A program made the position numbers and the translations under genes. Positions 36,125 through 46,824 of a stretch of 64,000 nucleotides of DNA are shown here, piece after piece. The DNA lies in assembly GCF_014852005.1 (NCBI RefSeq), contig NZ_JACVAU010000002.1:806001-870000 (forward strand). The letters run 5' to 3'. The notes under the pieces are model-generated. The model was not told the origin of the DNA. It searched no databases and saw only the letters and a list, made by a program, of their open reading frames with translations. The stretch is from Pseudoxanthomonas sp. PXM03 (GTDB taxonomy: Bacteria > Pseudomonadota > Gammaproteobacteria > Xanthomonadales > Xanthomonadaceae). Numbering within the stretch: position 1 is the stretch's first letter; the number at the start of each line of letters is the position of its first letter.

Positions 36125-36354
36125 GGTGCGGATTCCCTGTGATCGCGCAAACGCTACCACAGCGAAACTTCTTCGGAACGACTGACATTCCCCACGTCAT
36201 GCCGCTGTCCCGGGACAGCCCTCCGCGCACAGGGTGTGGCGCGAGGAAAGCGCTGTTTCAAAGCACTTTCCTGATGATCCCCGCACCCGCACGACTGGTA
36301 TTTTTTTGGTCTCTGCGCGCAAGCTGCATGCTGCGCACGCACACCCGAGTGCGC
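36125..36354. other. pyk upstream region
   Basis: About 230 bases with no gene. It contains a T7 run on the plus strand at 36301-36307 (A7 on the strand of pyk) and several AT-rich words, in contrast to the GC-rich surroundings, so it is the likely pyk promoter zone. I cannot place a convincing -35/-10 pair. Confidence 0.35.
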
Positions 36355-36396
36355 AAAAAACCGAGCGATGAAACGCGCGTTTGACCGCGCGCGCTC
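36355..36396 (-). terminator. Rho-independent terminator after the phosphatase gene
   Basis: In the minus direction, five bases after the phosphatase stop, GAGCG (36396-36392) begins a stem closed by CGCTC (36367-36363), with an inner CGCGCG/CGCGCG pairing, followed by GG and a run of six T (36360-36355). It closes the pgk-phosphatase unit before pyk. Confidence 0.7.
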
Positions 36397-36400
36397 CGGC

Positions 36401-37042
36401 TCAGGCGAACAGTGGCCGCAATTGGTCGGGCGCGCCCGCGAGGTGGCTGGCGCCGGCCTCACGCAGTTCCTGTTCGCCACCGAATCCCCACAACACGCCG
36501 ACACTGCGCATGCCGTGATGGCGCGCACCGTCGATGTCCATATGGCGATCCCCGATCATCCAGCACGCCCCCGGTACCAGCGACAGGCGTCGCAATGCTT
36601 CGCCAATCAGGTCCTTCTTGTGACTCAACCGGCCATCAGCAGTGGCGCCGATGATGTCCTCGAAATGGTGACCGAACGGCAGATGCGCGAGGATCTTGCG
36701 CGCATGCGGCTCGTTCTTCGCGGTGACCACCGCCAGCCGGTGGCCGTCGGCACGCAACCGTTCGATGGTCTCGCCGATTCCAGCGTAGACCTGGTGCTCC
36801 CGCCACCCGTGCGACTCGAAGCGTTCGCGGTACAGCTCGACCGCGGCTTCCACCTTCGCCGGGTCGCCCAGCAGTGGCATGAAACTGGTCCGCAGCGACG
36901 GGCCGATCCAGCCACGCAGCTCGGCCTCCGTCGGTATCGGATGCTCCAGTTGCGTCAGTGCATGCGCGATGCAGCGCGTGATCCCGACGGCCGAATCGAT
37001 CAGCGTGCCGTCGAGATCGAAGAACAGCGCGGCACGACTCAC
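36401..37042 (-). CDS. HAD-family phosphatase, phosphoglycolate phosphatase-like
   Basis: 213 residues from a GTG that overlaps the pgk stop (GTGA). HAD motifs: [15 protein letters not shown] (motif I, nucleophile Asp and general acid Asp), VVTAKN (motif II, Thr), K of [10 protein letters not shown] (motif III) and [17 protein letters not shown] (motif IV). A helical cap lies between about 17 and 85. It fits the Gph/PGMB-like subfamily; the likely substrate is phosphoglycolate or another small phosphoester. Coupling to pgk may link it to clearing of phosphoglycolate or 4-phosphoerythronate by-products of glycolysis, which is inference. Confidence 0.85.
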   Translation of the reverse strand: MSRAALFFDLDGTLIDSAVGITRCIAHALTQLEHPIPTEAELRGWIGPSLRTSFMPLLGDPAKVEAAVELYRERFESHGWREHQVYAGIGETIERLRADGHRLAVVTAKNEPHARKILAHLPFGHHFEDIIGATADGRLSHKKDLIGEALRRLSLVPGACWMIGDRHMDIDGARHHGMRSVGVLWGFGGEQELREAGASHLAGAPDQLRPLFA

Positions 37043-38214
37043 TGACCGCGAGCCTCCAGCGCTGCGACCGCGGGCAGCGTCTTGCCTTCCAGGAACTCCA
37101 GAAATGCGCCGCCGCCAGTGGAGATGTAGCTGACGTCACCGGCGATGCCGTATTTGTCCACCGCCGCGAGTGTGTCGCCGCCACCGGCGATGGAAAATGC
37201 ATCGGATTGCGCGATCGCACGCGCGAGCGTCTCGGTGCCCTTGCCGAAGGCGTCGAACTCGAACACGCCCACGGGTCCGTTCCACACCACCGTGCCGGCC
37301 GACTTGATCAGTCCGGCATAGCGCTGTGCGGTCTGCGGACCGATGTCGAGGATCAACTCGTCGGCCGCGACCGCGTCGACGGCCTTCACCGTCGCCGGCG
37401 CATCGGCGGCGAACGCCGTGGCGACCACCACGTCGGTCGGCAGCGGGATCTCGGCGCCACGCGCCTTCGCATCGGCATCGATCTTCCTGGCGGTGCCGAT
37501 CAGGTCGGCCTCGTACAGCGACTTGCCCACGGCATGGCCTTCCGCGGCGATGAAGGTGTTGGCGATGCCGCCACCGACGATCAGCTGGTCGACCTTGCCG
37601 ACCAGGCTGGTCAACAGCTCCAGCTTGGTGGAGACCTTGCTGCCGGCGACGATGGCCAGCAGCGGGCGCGCAGGGTTGGCGAGCGCCTTGTCGAGCGCAT
37701 CCAGCTCGGCCATCAGCAGCGGGCCGCCGGCCGCCACCGCAGCGAAGCGGATCACGCCATGCGTGGACGCCTGCGCGCGGTGCGCGGTGCCGAAGGCATC
37801 CATCACGAACACGTCGCACAGCGCCGCGTACTGCTTCGACAGCGCTTCGTCATCCTTGCCTTCGCCGATGTTCATGCGGCAGTTCTCGAGCAGGACGACC
37901 TGGCCCGGTCGCACGTCCACGCCGTCCACCCAGTCCTTCATCAGCGGCACGTCCACGCCGAGCAGTTCGGACAGGCGCGCGGCCACCGGCGCCAGCGAGT
38001 CGGCTTCGCTCCACACGCCTTCCTTCGGTCGACCCAGGTGCGAGGTGACCATCACCGCCGCGCCTTTCTGCAACGCCAGTTTCAGCGTGGGCAAGGAGGC
38101 GGTGATGCGCTGCTCGGAGGTGATGCGGCCGTCGTCGATGGGCACGTTCAGATCCTGGCGGATCAGCACGCGCTTGCCGGCGAGGTCGAGGTCGGTCATG
38201 CGGACGATGGGCAT
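37039..38214 (-). CDS. pgk: Phosphoglycerate kinase
   Basis: 391 residues from ATG 38214; an internal ATG at 38199 is also possible. N-terminal substrate domain with [28 protein letters not shown] and [25 protein letters not shown]; the nucleotide domain has [11 protein letters not shown], the VGGGIANTF block and the [23 protein letters not shown]-terminus. It interconverts 1,3-bisphosphoglycerate and 3-phosphoglycerate with ATP. It overlaps the phosphatase gene by four bases. The DUF3999 gene ends 72 bases upstream on the same strand. Confidence 0.97.
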   Translation of the reverse strand: MPIVRMTDLDLAGKRVLIRQDLNVPIDDGRITSEQRITASLPTLKLALQKGAAVMVTSHLGRPKEGVWSEADSLAPVAARLSELLGVDVPLMKDWVDGVDVRPGQVVLLENCRMNIGEGKDDEALSKQYAALCDVFVMDAFGTAHRAQASTHGVIRFAAVAAGGPLLMAELDALDKALANPARPLLAIVAGSKVSTKLELLTSLVGKVDQLIVGGGIANTFIAAEGHAVGKSLYEADLIGTARKIDADAKARGAEIPLPTDVVVATAFAADAPATVKAVDAVAADELILDIGPQTAQRYAGLIKSAGTVVWNGPVGVFEFDAFGKGTETLARAIAQSDAFSIAGGGDTLAAVDKYGIAGDVSYISTGGGAFLEFLEGKTLPAVAALEARGQ

Positions 38215-38286
38215 CTTGGGTCCTGGGCAGCGGGAAAGATGCTCATTGTCCCGCCTGCCCACCCGTGCCGCAAACGAACGCCTGGA

Positions 38287-39639
38287 CTACGCGGGTGGGC
38301 GGTTGCGCAGCAGACTGAAGGCGAATGCCGCCACCAGCCCTGCGCCCAGCACCAGCAGCGCCCACAACAACCAGGCCTTCCAGTCGCGCGGAGTCGGCGG
38401 CGGTACCAGCGCGGCATCGCCGGCCAGCGACGCGGAGGTGGCGAGGTAGGCGGGCGAAGGTTGCCACTCGGCACCGCGATCGCGACGCAGCGCATCGAGC
38501 AGTTCCGGCATCGGCACCGTGGCCCGACGCGCCGCTGCGCTTCCGGCCACCAGCGCGTAAGGCGGCGTGCCCTGCGCAAGGAAGACCATCACTTCCGGGC
38601 GATACCCCAGGCGCAGCGTGGGCGCCTGTTCCGGCAGCGCGCCACGACTGCGCAGGCGCCAATAGCGGTCGCGCGCGGGGCCGCTGGCCAGGGGTTGTTC
38701 GGGCGATGCACTGGGCCGGTCGCCGCCCACGCGATAGGCCACCCAAGGGCCGGCACGCAGGCGCCAGGGTGCGTCGGTCGCGTCGCGACTCTCCAGCGTC
38801 CATTCGCCCACGGCGTAGTCGTCCATCGCGAGGTCGGCGAGCGCGATCGGGTAACGTCCATCGCCCTGGTAGACGTAGCTCTCCACGCCCTGCTCGGATG
38901 TCCTGCGCCCCTGGAGTTCAGACCACTGCACCGCCTGCTGCAGGTGCTCGGCGTCCAGGCGCACGCGCACCTGGCGGATGGGCAGCGCGGGCGATGCGTC
39001 CAGCGGCACGAAACGGACATAGCGGAACCCGCCGTTGATCAGCACTTCGTCACGCAGCAGGCGCTGCGGACCGCGCTGCAGTTCGACCAGCGTCGCGCGT
39101 GCCTGCAGCACCTCCCATGCCTGCAAGTCCTGGCTGCCTTCCACGCGGTAGCTCGCCTCGCGCGGGGTGCCCGGATCCCAAGTGATTTCCAGCGCTTCCA
39201 TGCTGTCGCGGACCCCGCTCAGGTCCACCAGGAAGGCGCGCGCGGGCGCCGTGGTTCCCGTGCCCGCGCTGTCGGCCTCGATACGGACGATGCGCCCGTT
39301 CTCACCGAACTGCGCCGACACGCGCGACGAGGTGCCGGCGTCCTGTGGCGTTGCCGGCAGCGCGAACCACGGCACCACGATGCGTCGCGCGGGCAGCGCC
39401 GTCGGTTGTTCGGGCCCGAATAGCGCGGCTGCCACCGGCTTGCCGTTCGCATCCAGCACGTCCACGTCGCGCAGGTCGGACCATGCCGTGGTGGCGTAGA
39501 CCTCGCGATCCAGCACCACCCGGTACGCGCCGGCCTGCTCGCCGGACAGCACCATCGGCCAGCGCTTGGCGTAGGACGCGGGCGTCTGCGCCAGCGCGGT
39601 GGCCGGCAGCAGCAACAGCATCACCAGGAACCTCTTCAT
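38287..39639 (-). CDS. DUF3999 family protein
   Basis: 450 residues. A signal peptide (KRFLVMLLLLPATALAQTP, cleavage about 18) is followed by a large periplasmic beta-rich region containing ESRDATDAPWRLRAGPWVAY and RYWRLRS, and a single C-terminal TM at about 425-443 (WLLWALLVLGAGLVAAFAFS). This is the DUF3999 layout. It overlaps the upstream DUF2339 gene by ATGA; the two families are regularly found together, so they probably form an inner-membrane/periplasm complex. Role unknown. Confidence 0.85.
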   Translation of the reverse strand: MKRFLVMLLLLPATALAQTPASYAKRWPMVLSGEQAGAYRVVLDREVYATTAWSDLRDVDVLDANGKPVAAALFGPEQPTALPARRIVVPWFALPATPQDAGTSSRVSAQFGENGRIVRIEADSAGTGTTAPARAFLVDLSGVRDSMEALEITWDPGTPREASYRVEGSQDLQAWEVLQARATLVELQRGPQRLLRDEVLINGGFRYVRFVPLDASPALPIRQVRVRLDAEHLQQAVQWSELQGRRTSEQGVESYVYQGDGRYPIALADLAMDDYAVGEWTLESRDATDAPWRLRAGPWVAYRVGGDRPSASPEQPLASGPARDRYWRLRSRGALPEQAPTLRLGYRPEVMVFLAQGTPPYALVAGSAAARRATVPMPELLDALRRDRGAEWQPSPAYLATSASLAGDAALVPPPTPRDWKAWLLWALLVLGAGLVAAFAFSLLRNRPPA

Positions 39640-42359
39640 GCAGCAGCCTCCTCCTGTCCGGAGCGGCGCGGCGGCGCCGGCGCCAGATAACCCACCACGG
39701 TGCACAACAGGCCATACGCCATGAACGAGCCGATGCCCAGCAGGTTGCCCAGGTGCTGGCGGTCTACGAACACCAGCTTCGCCAGCACCACGGCCATCAA
39801 TACCGCACCGCCCAGCCACAGCATGCGCTGGCCGCGACGCGAACCGATCACCCAGCCCAGCACGCCCAGCACGCTCCAGGTGACCGTCAGGCTGGTCTGC
39901 GCCAAGCTGCCGGAGATCAAGCTGTCGCTCCAAGGCACGCCGCCCCAATGGTGGACGGCATGCAGCACCACAGAGGTGATCCAGACGAATGCCAGCGTGG
40001 ACAGCAGGACGATCTGCGTCGGCGGCAGCACGCGTGCTTCCGGCATCCACCAGCGCAGCAGCAGCACCAGCGTGGCGAGCTGCGCCAGCTCCATCGGATT
40101 CAGCACGGGAATCCACGGCAACGGGGCGGCGCCACCGGCCACGAACAGCGACCCCATCCACCACAGCCCCAGCGCGGCGAACAGCGTGCCCAGCAGCGGC
40201 GTACGCCAGGCGTCGAAACGCCCGCCCAGCGGCGCGGCCAGCCAGTGCCAGCGGAACAGCGCGAGCGCCACGACGACCAGCCATGGCAGCGCGATGAGGC
40301 CCGCCTGCCAGCCGTCGCCCATGCCTTCCACGTGTTCGGGCAGCCATGCCAGCAACAGGCTGGCCGCCAGCGGCCACACCAGCCACCACACGAACTGTGC
40401 GGCGCCTGCCAGGCGATGTTCGCTGTCGCGCAGGCACATCAGGCTGCGCACACCGAGCACCGCGTAAGCCAGCCACGCCCAGCCACCGTGACCGGCGAAC
40501 GGCTGCTGGTGCGCACCGGACTGCCACAGGGCCAGCGGCACGGCCGAGGCCAACGCGGCCAGCGTGGTCCACGCCAGTGCGGTGGCGGGACGTCGGCGGT
40601 GCACTTCCGCTGCCAGCCAACCGGTCAGCGCGGCGAAGGCCAGCATCGCGTCGGGTTCGTCGCGGTGGCCGAGGTGGGTCAGGATCTCGACCGCACCGTT
40701 GCCCAGCCACCAGGCCAGGCCCCAGAGGTAATACAGCAGCGCCACGCCACCGAAGCGGCCGCGGTACGCCCATGCACTGGCGAAACCGGCAACGGCGATC
40801 AGCAACGCGCTCATGAACGCGGCATTCGCGAACATCGGCATGCCCGTTGGCGCATACCCGGACGCCGCATCCGCGCTCGCGATGAAGAACGCCACCGCCG
40901 CCGCGAGTTGCAGCCCCGCGCCGGTCAGCTGCGGCAACAGTCGCGACTGCCGCAGGCCCAGCCACGCCAGCGCCGCGCCCTCGAGCGCGAACACGCACGC
41001 AGTGGCCTGCGCCGACAAAGCCAGCGGTACCGCCAATGTGGCGAAGCCGACCGCCAGCAGCGCGTAGGAGTGCGCGAGCGTGTCGTAGCTCTCGCGGCGA
41101 CGCAGCAGCCACGACAATCCCGCGTACAGCACGCCCAGGCCCAGCGCACAGAACGCCAGCGGCAGCCGGCTGTCCTCGAACGTGCCGCCCTGCATCAGGC
41201 CGGCCTGCAGCGAGAACACGACCAGCGGCATGCCGAACACCAGGCAGCCGTCGATGAAGTCGCGCCGATTCGCCGGCTGCCGTCGCGCGAACAGCAACGG
41301 GATGAGCAGGTAGAAGACGAAGAACAACGCCAGGAACGGCTGCGTGGTGGCGTACTTCTCCGGCGCATAGTCGAACAGGCCCCACGCCGTGCCGATGCCG
41401 AAGGTGAAGACGAAGCCGAGCAGGTTGAGCACGCGCCACGACTTGTACCAGGCAATCCCCACGATGGCTGCATTGAGCACCGCGTAGTACGAGAACAGCG
41501 CGACGTGGTTGCCACTTCCCGTCGACAGCCAGATGGGCGCTAGGAAGCCCGCCAGCAGCGCGAAGACGGCGAGCGACTTCGCGTCCTGCAGGACCGCGAG
41601 CATGCCCGCGCCGGCCACCAGCACGATGCTCAGCGCGAACGCGGCACCGGCGGGCATCAGGCCGAAGATCTTGAACGCCGCGAACACCACCAGCAGCAGC
41701 ACGCCGATGGCGCCGCCCTGCAGGCTGAGCGCGAACGTGCGATTGCTCTCGCGCTTGCGCCACGCGAACGCCAGCCCGCCGAGTGCGGCCGCCGCGATCC
41801 CGGCCAGGCGAAGCTCGGGCGGGAGGGTGAACCAGCCCTGGTCGGCGCCGTATTTCAACAATGCCGCCACGCCGGCGAACAGCACCAGCACACCGATCTT
41901 CACCGGCACGTTGCCGACGGTGAACCAGCGTTGCACCGCGCGCACGGCTTTCGTAGCGAAGTCGGGGCGCGACGGTGCGGCCGGACGCGGCGGCATCGAC
42001 GGCGCAGGCTGCTGATAGGCCTCGGGGCGTGGCGATGGCGGAATGGGCGGCGGCCCGGCCGGGCGCGACGGCGGCGTAGTGGTGGTGGACACCGGACGGG
42101 GTGGCGCGGGTTCGCGCATCAGGTCCGCCAGCGTGGGACCTTCCTCCGGTACCGCAGCCTGCACCGTGGGTGCGGGCGCAGCGGCGCGCGCTGGTGCAGG
42201 TTCGGTCGCGCGCGCACTGCGCAACTGGGTCACCTGATCCTCGAGCATCGCCACGCGGCGCTTCAGCCCACTGATCGCCACCAGCGCGACGATGAGCAGC
42301 ACCGGCATCGCCAGCACGGCCAGCCCCACCAGCACCAACAACCCGACCACGTCATCCAT
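39636..42359 (-). CDS. DUF2339 giant polytopic membrane protein
   Basis: 907 residues from ATG 42359. An N-terminal TM (about 3-30) is followed by a short coiled coil (KRRVAMLEDQVTQL) and a Pro/Ala/Thr-rich linker up to about 140. The rest is almost entirely membrane: roughly 25 hydrophobic segments starting at KIGVLVLFAGVAALLKYGAD, with the DUF2339 block FALSLQGGAIGVLLLVVFAAF. No catalytic motif is visible. It is translationally coupled to the DUF3999 protein and lies between gapA and pgk. It may act in envelope polymer export or stress, but nothing here proves it. Confidence 0.85.
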   Translation of the reverse strand: MDDVVGLLVLVGLAVLAMPVLLIVALVAISGLKRRVAMLEDQVTQLRSARATEPAPARAAAPAPTVQAAVPEEGPTLADLMREPAPPRPVSTTTTPPSRPAGPPPIPPSPRPEAYQQPAPSMPPRPAAPSRPDFATKAVRAVQRWFTVGNVPVKIGVLVLFAGVAALLKYGADQGWFTLPPELRLAGIAAAALGGLAFAWRKRESNRTFALSLQGGAIGVLLLVVFAAFKIFGLMPAGAAFALSIVLVAGAGMLAVLQDAKSLAVFALLAGFLAPIWLSTGSGNHVALFSYYAVLNAAIVGIAWYKSWRVLNLLGFVFTFGIGTAWGLFDYAPEKYATTQPFLALFFVFYLLIPLLFARRQPANRRDFIDGCLVFGMPLVVFSLQAGLMQGGTFEDSRLPLAFCALGLGVLYAGLSWLLRRRESYDTLAHSYALLAVGFATLAVPLALSAQATACVFALEGAALAWLGLRQSRLLPQLTGAGLQLAAAVAFFIASADAASGYAPTGMPMFANAAFMSALLIAVAGFASAWAYRGRFGGVALLYYLWGLAWWLGNGAVEILTHLGHRDEPDAMLAFAALTGWLAAEVHRRRPATALAWTTLAALASAVPLALWQSGAHQQPFAGHGGWAWLAYAVLGVRSLMCLRDSEHRLAGAAQFVWWLVWPLAASLLLAWLPEHVEGMGDGWQAGLIALPWLVVVALALFRWHWLAAPLGGRFDAWRTPLLGTLFAALGLWWMGSLFVAGGAAPLPWIPVLNPMELAQLATLVLLLRWWMPEARVLPPTQIVLLSTLAFVWITSVVLHAVHHWGGVPWSDSLISGSLAQTSLTVTWSVLGVLGWVIGSRRGQRMLWLGGAVLMAVVLAKLVFVDRQHLGNLLGIGSFMAYGLLCTVVGYLAPAPPRRSGQEEAAA

Positions 42360-42502
42360 TCCCCGACCTCGCCTGTGCGTGTTTCCGGTGCAAGGACGCG
42401 GAATGCCGCGCCCTCCGGCCGTCCCTGCAGCCGCGTCCGCAGACTCGGGCATGGCCCGCCGATTTGCAAGATTCCGATCCGCGGGTGGCCACGGACGGCG
42501 CG

Positions 42503-42558
42503 CCGGGTATCACCTCGCAATACCCGGAAACAACACGAGCGCCCTGGGGCGCTCGTGT
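42503..42558 (-). terminator. gapA terminator (strong stem-loop) with a second hairpin
   Basis: An 11-bp perfect stem (ACACGAGCGCC at 42533-42543 with its complement at 42548-42558, 4-base loop) lies 36 bases after the gapA stop and is followed in the minus direction by TGTTTCC. A second 8-bp hairpin (CCGGGTAT at 42503-42510, ATACCCGG at 42520-42527) follows. Together they separate gapA from the DUF2339 gene, whose promoter must lie within 42360-42500. Confidence 0.7.
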
Positions 42559-42593
42559 ACGCAACGTCCGGCCGGACCGGCCGGCATGGCGGC

Positions 42594-43601
<1,008 letters not shown>

Positions 43602-43692
43602 TCAGGACTCCTGCGGCCACGCGCGCGGCGCGGCGGGGTTGACGGGGGCCGCCATTCTAACAGGCCACCCCCGCGACGACGCCGCACGGGCA

Positions 43693-43706
43693 TTGATCAG
43701 GATCAA
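43693..43706. promoter_or_regulatory. FNR/ANR-type binding site between gapA and ompW
   Basis: TTGAT-CAGG-ATCAA matches the FNR consensus TTGAT-N4-ATCAA at all ten specified positions. Its centre is about 64 bases upstream of the ompW start and about 101 bases upstream of the gapA start. ompW is a known FNR-responsive gene in enteric bacteria, which supports the reading. It may serve both divergent genes. Confidence 0.7.
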
Positions 43707-43763
43707 GGCGGCGCCGGATGCGCGGGCAGAGACTGGCACCACATTCCAACGAGCGTCACCATC

Positions 43764-44384
43764 ATGAAGAAGACCCTGATCCCGATTGCCATCGCCCTCG
43801 CACTGGGCGCCGCCGTTCCCGCCTTCGCCCAGTCCAAGGGCGAGTGGACGCTGGGCGTGGGCGCGCACCAGGTGAACCCCAAGTCCGACAACGGCTCGCT
43901 GGCCGGCGGCACGCTGCCGCTGGATATCGACAGCGACGTCAAGCCGACCATCACTTTCGAGTATTTCCTGCGCGACAACCTGGGCCTGGAAGTGCTCGCC
44001 GCGCTGCCGTTCAAGCACGACATCGCCGTGGACGGCGTCGGCACGGTGGGCAGCACCAAGCACCTGCCGCCGACCGTCTCGCTGCAGTACCACTTCAACG
44101 GCAAGGGCAAGGTGTCCCCGTTCCTCGGCGCCGGCCTGAACTACACCACGTTCTTCAGCGAAGACACCAAGGGCGCGCTCGCAGGCACCGATCTCAAGCT
44201 GGGCGATTCCTGGGGCCTGGCCGCACATGTCGGCATGGACATCAAGGTCAGTGAGCGCGGCGCCGTGCGCGTGGATGCGCGCTGGATCGACATCGACTCC
44301 GACGTCAAGGTCGATGGCGCCAAGCTCGGCACCGCCAACATCGACCCGCTGGTCTACGGCGTGGCGTATGTCGTGAAGTTCTGA
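43764..44384 (+). CDS. ompW: OmpW family outer-membrane protein
   Basis: 206 residues from ATG 43764. A signal peptide (KKTLIPIAIALALGAAVPAFAQ, cleavage about 22) precedes an eight-stranded barrel with alternating strands: EWTLGVGAHQVNPKSDNG, TITFEYFLRDNLGLEVLAALPF, KVSPFLGAGLNYTTFF, SWGLAAHVGMDIKV and the closing YGVAYVVKF with terminal Phe for BamA recognition. OmpW barrels move small hydrophobic compounds through the outer membrane. A perfect FNR-type box lies upstream. Confidence 0.93.
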   Translation: MKKTLIPIAIALALGAAVPAFAQSKGEWTLGVGAHQVNPKSDNGSLAGGTLPLDIDSDVKPTITFEYFLRDNLGLEVLAALPFKHDIAVDGVGTVGSTKHLPPTVSLQYHFNGKGKVSPFLGAGLNYTTFFSEDTKGALAGTDLKLGDSWGLAAHVGMDIKVSERGAVRVDARWIDIDSDVKVDGAKLGTANIDPLVYGVAYVVKF

Positions 44385-44447
44385 GCAGATAGCCGCATCG
44401 CCTGACGAGGTCAAATGGGGACGGCCCGTGTCGGTTAAAGTACCGGC

Positions 44448-45263
44448 ATGGTCCGTCCTCTCTTTTTTGCCGCCTCCCTCGCCCTCTCCTTTGCTCTCGC
44501 GCTGCTTCCCATGCCTGCGCATGCGTGGGGTCCCCTCGGCCATCGGCTGGTGGCGCTGCTGGCATGGGATGACCTGGCGCCGGATACGCGACGCCAGGTC
44601 GAAGCCCTGCTGCAGGGAGAACCGGATCCGACGCTGGCCGGCGTCGCCAGCTGGGCCGACGACCTGCGCGAGAACGATCCGGTCCTCGGCCGCAAGACCG
44701 CACGCTGGCACTTCGTCAACATCGGTGAGCATGACTGCGTCTACGAGCAGCCGCGCGACTGCCCGGGCGGCAACTGCGTGGTGGAAGCCATCAGGGCACA
44801 GACCGCGATCCTCGCGGACACCCGGCGCACACGCGCCGAACGCGTGCAGGCGCTGAAGTTCGTCGTGCATTTCGTCGGCGACGTGCACCAGCCGCTGCAT
44901 GCAGGCTACGCGCACGACAAGGGCGGCAACGATGTGCAGGTGAACTGGAACGGACGCGGCACCAACCTGCACACCCTCTGGGACAGTCGCATGCTGGCAT
45001 CCACCGGCCACAGCGAAGCCGACTACCTGCGCCATCTTCGCGCGCTGCCGAAGCCATCCCTCGACACGATCACCCTGCCGCCGCCCTCGCCCGCCTGGGC
45101 CGAGCAATCGTGCCGCGTGGCGACCCAGCCCGGTTTCTATCCGCCTCGCGCGAAACTCGAGCAGCGCTACGTCGACCAGCACCTGCCGGTGGCCGAACGC
45201 CAACTTCGGGCAGGCGGCGCGGCATTGGCTGCCGTGCTGAACAAGACCCTCGATCATCACTGA
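44448..45263 (+). CDS. Secreted S1/P1-family nuclease
   Basis: 271 residues. The signal peptide (FAASLALSFALALLPMPAHA) should be cut before Trp27, and the mature N-terminus WGPLGHRLVALLAW supplies the first zinc ligands (Trp and His). Further ligands: ASWADDLR (Asp), ARWHFVNIG (His), VVHFVGDVHQPLHAGYAHDKGGND (His, Asp, His, His, Asp). This is the full trinuclear zinc site of S1/P1 nucleases, which degrade single-stranded RNA and DNA and release 5'-nucleotides. Likely role: phosphate or nucleotide scavenging in the periplasm or medium. Confidence 0.93.
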   Translation: MVRPLFFAASLALSFALALLPMPAHAWGPLGHRLVALLAWDDLAPDTRRQVEALLQGEPDPTLAGVASWADDLRENDPVLGRKTARWHFVNIGEHDCVYEQPRDCPGGNCVVEAIRAQTAILADTRRTRAERVQALKFVVHFVGDVHQPLHAGYAHDKGGNDVQVNWNGRGTNLHTLWDSRMLASTGHSEADYLRHLRALPKPSLDTITLPPPSPAWAEQSCRVATQPGFYPPRAKLEQRYVDQHLPVAERQLRAGGAALAAVLNKTLDHH

Positions 45264-45326
45264 CCTCCTGCTCACCGCTCACTGCCGAAGATCATCGAAT
45301 AGTCCGTTCCCCCAGGAGTCGTTCGC

Positions 45327-46115
45327 ATGAACCTGCCCACGTCGCTCCGCCGAGCATCCGCTGCACTGGCCCTGCTCGCGGCCACCTTCGTTGCCCCTGC
45401 CGCGCAGGCGCAGGACGACGCACCGCTCACCGTGTTCGCCGCCGCCAGCCTGAAGGAATCGCTGGACGAAGCCGCAGCGGCCTACCAGAAGCAGACGGGG
45501 GTGTCGGTCCGCGTGTCCTACGCCGCCAGTTCCGCGCTCGCGCGCCAGATCGAACAAGGCGCACCGGCAGACGTGTTCTTCTCCGCCGACCTGGAATGGA
45601 TGGACTACCTGCAGCAGCGCGGCAAGCTGCAGGTCGCGACGCGGCGGGACCTGCTGGGCAACCAGCTGGTGCTGGTCGCACCGAAAGCACGCCAGGCAAG
45701 CGTGGACCTGAAGCGCCCGGCGACACTGCTGGCCGCACTGGGCCAGGGCCGCCTCGCCGTGGGACAGACCGCGACGGTCCCGGCAGGCAAATACGCCCGC
45801 GCATCGCTGGAGTCGCTGTCGCTGTGGAACGGCGTCAAGGCGCGCCTGGCCGAATCGGAAAGCGTGCGCGCGGCATTGATGCTGGTGGCACGCGGCGAGA
45901 CGCCGCTCGGCATCGTGTACGCCTCGGATGCGAAGGCCGAGCCGGCCGTGCGCGTGCTGGCGACGTTCCCGGAGGATTCGCATCCTCCCATCGTGTATCC
46001 CGTGGCCGCGCTGCGGGGGCCGCGCACGGCACGGGCGACGCCCTTCGTGCAATGGCTGGCGTCACCCGCTGCCGATGCGATCTTCGCGCGGCATGGCTTC
46101 ACGATGAAGGACTGA
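45327..46115 (+). CDS. modA: ModA, molybdate ABC transporter substrate-binding protein
   Basis: 262 residues; the ATG has CAGGAG seven bases upstream. Signal peptide at about 1-28 ([19 protein letters not shown]). Type II periplasmic-binding fold with the ModA signature: [20 protein letters not shown] (oxyanion serine), [24 protein letters not shown] (second serine), [12 protein letters not shown] and [11 protein letters not shown]. It captures molybdate (or tungstate) for the ModBC transporter encoded next. Gene spacing of seven bases to modB indicates one operon. Confidence 0.95.
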   Translation: MNLPTSLRRASAALALLAATFVAPAAQAQDDAPLTVFAAASLKESLDEAAAAYQKQTGVSVRVSYAASSALARQIEQGAPADVFFSADLEWMDYLQQRGKLQVATRRDLLGNQLVLVAPKARQASVDLKRPATLLAALGQGRLAVGQTATVPAGKYARASLESLSLWNGVKARLAESESVRAALMLVARGETPLGIVYASDAKAEPAVRVLATFPEDSHPPIVYPVAALRGPRTARATPFVQWLASPAADAIFARHGFTMKD

Positions 46116-46122
46116 CGCCGAC

Positions 46123-46824
46123 GTGTTCGACGTCTTCAGCCCGGAAGAACTCACCGCGATCCGGCTCAGCCTGAAGGTGGCGCTGGTGGCGGCCCTGGCG
46201 AGCCTGCCCTTCGGCGTCCTCGTCGGCTGGCTGCTGGCGCGCACGCGTTTTCCCGGCAAGGCACTCCTGGATGCCGTCGTGCACCTGCCGCTGGTGCTGC
46301 CGCCGGTGGTGATGGGCTACGCGTTGCTGGTGACGCTGGGCACGCAGGGAACTGTCGGCCGCTTCCTGCAGGAACAGCTCGGCATCGTGTTCGCGTTCCG
46401 GTGGACCGGTGCGGCACTGGCGTGCGCCGTGATGGGATTTCCATTGATGGTGCGTTCGATCCGGCTCTCGCTGGAAGCCACCGACCGCCGGCTGGAGCAG
46501 GCCGCCTCCACCCTCGGCGCCGGCCCGTGGCGCGTGTTCTTCACCATCACCCTCCCGCTGGCCTGGCCCGGGCTGGTCGCCGGCAGCGTGCTGGCGTTCG
46601 CCAAGGCGCTGGGGGAATTCGGCGCCACCATCACCTTCGTGTCGAACATTCCCGGCGAAACACAGACGCTGTCGTCGGCGATCTACGGCCTGATGCAGGT
46701 GCCGGGTGGCGAAGCCGGCATCTGGCGCCTGGCGGCCGTGGCCGTGGTGATCTCGCTGGCCGCGCTGCTGTTCTCCGAATGGCTGGTGCGACGCCACCAC
46801 ACACGGCAGGGAGAGGACAGCTGA
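46123..46824 (+). CDS. modB: ModB, molybdate ABC transporter permease
   Basis: 233 residues from a GTG start. Five to six TM helices; the conserved coupling loop is at about 145-165 (EQAASTLGAGPWRVFFTITLPLAWPGLVAG, with the EAA motif) followed by AKALGEFGATITFVSNIPGETQTLSSAIY, a ModB/CysT-type signature. It forms the membrane pore for molybdate. Its stop overlaps the modC start (TGATG). Confidence 0.95.
   Translation: MFDVFSPEELTAIRLSLKVALVAALASLPFGVLVGWLLARTRFPGKALLDAVVHLPLVLPPVVMGYALLVTLGTQGTVGRFLQEQLGIVFAFRWTGAALACAVMGFPLMVRSIRLSLEATDRRLEQAASTLGAGPWRVFFTITLPLAWPGLVAGSVLAFAKALGEFGATITFVSNIPGETQTLSSAIYGLMQVPGGEAGIWRLAAVAVVISLAALLFSEWLVRRHHTRQGEDS

Noticed and set aside
36301-36307. T7 run on the plus strand as a terminator
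   Set aside because: No stable stem directly precedes it, and no plus-strand gene ends nearby. It more likely belongs to the AT-rich pyk promoter zone.
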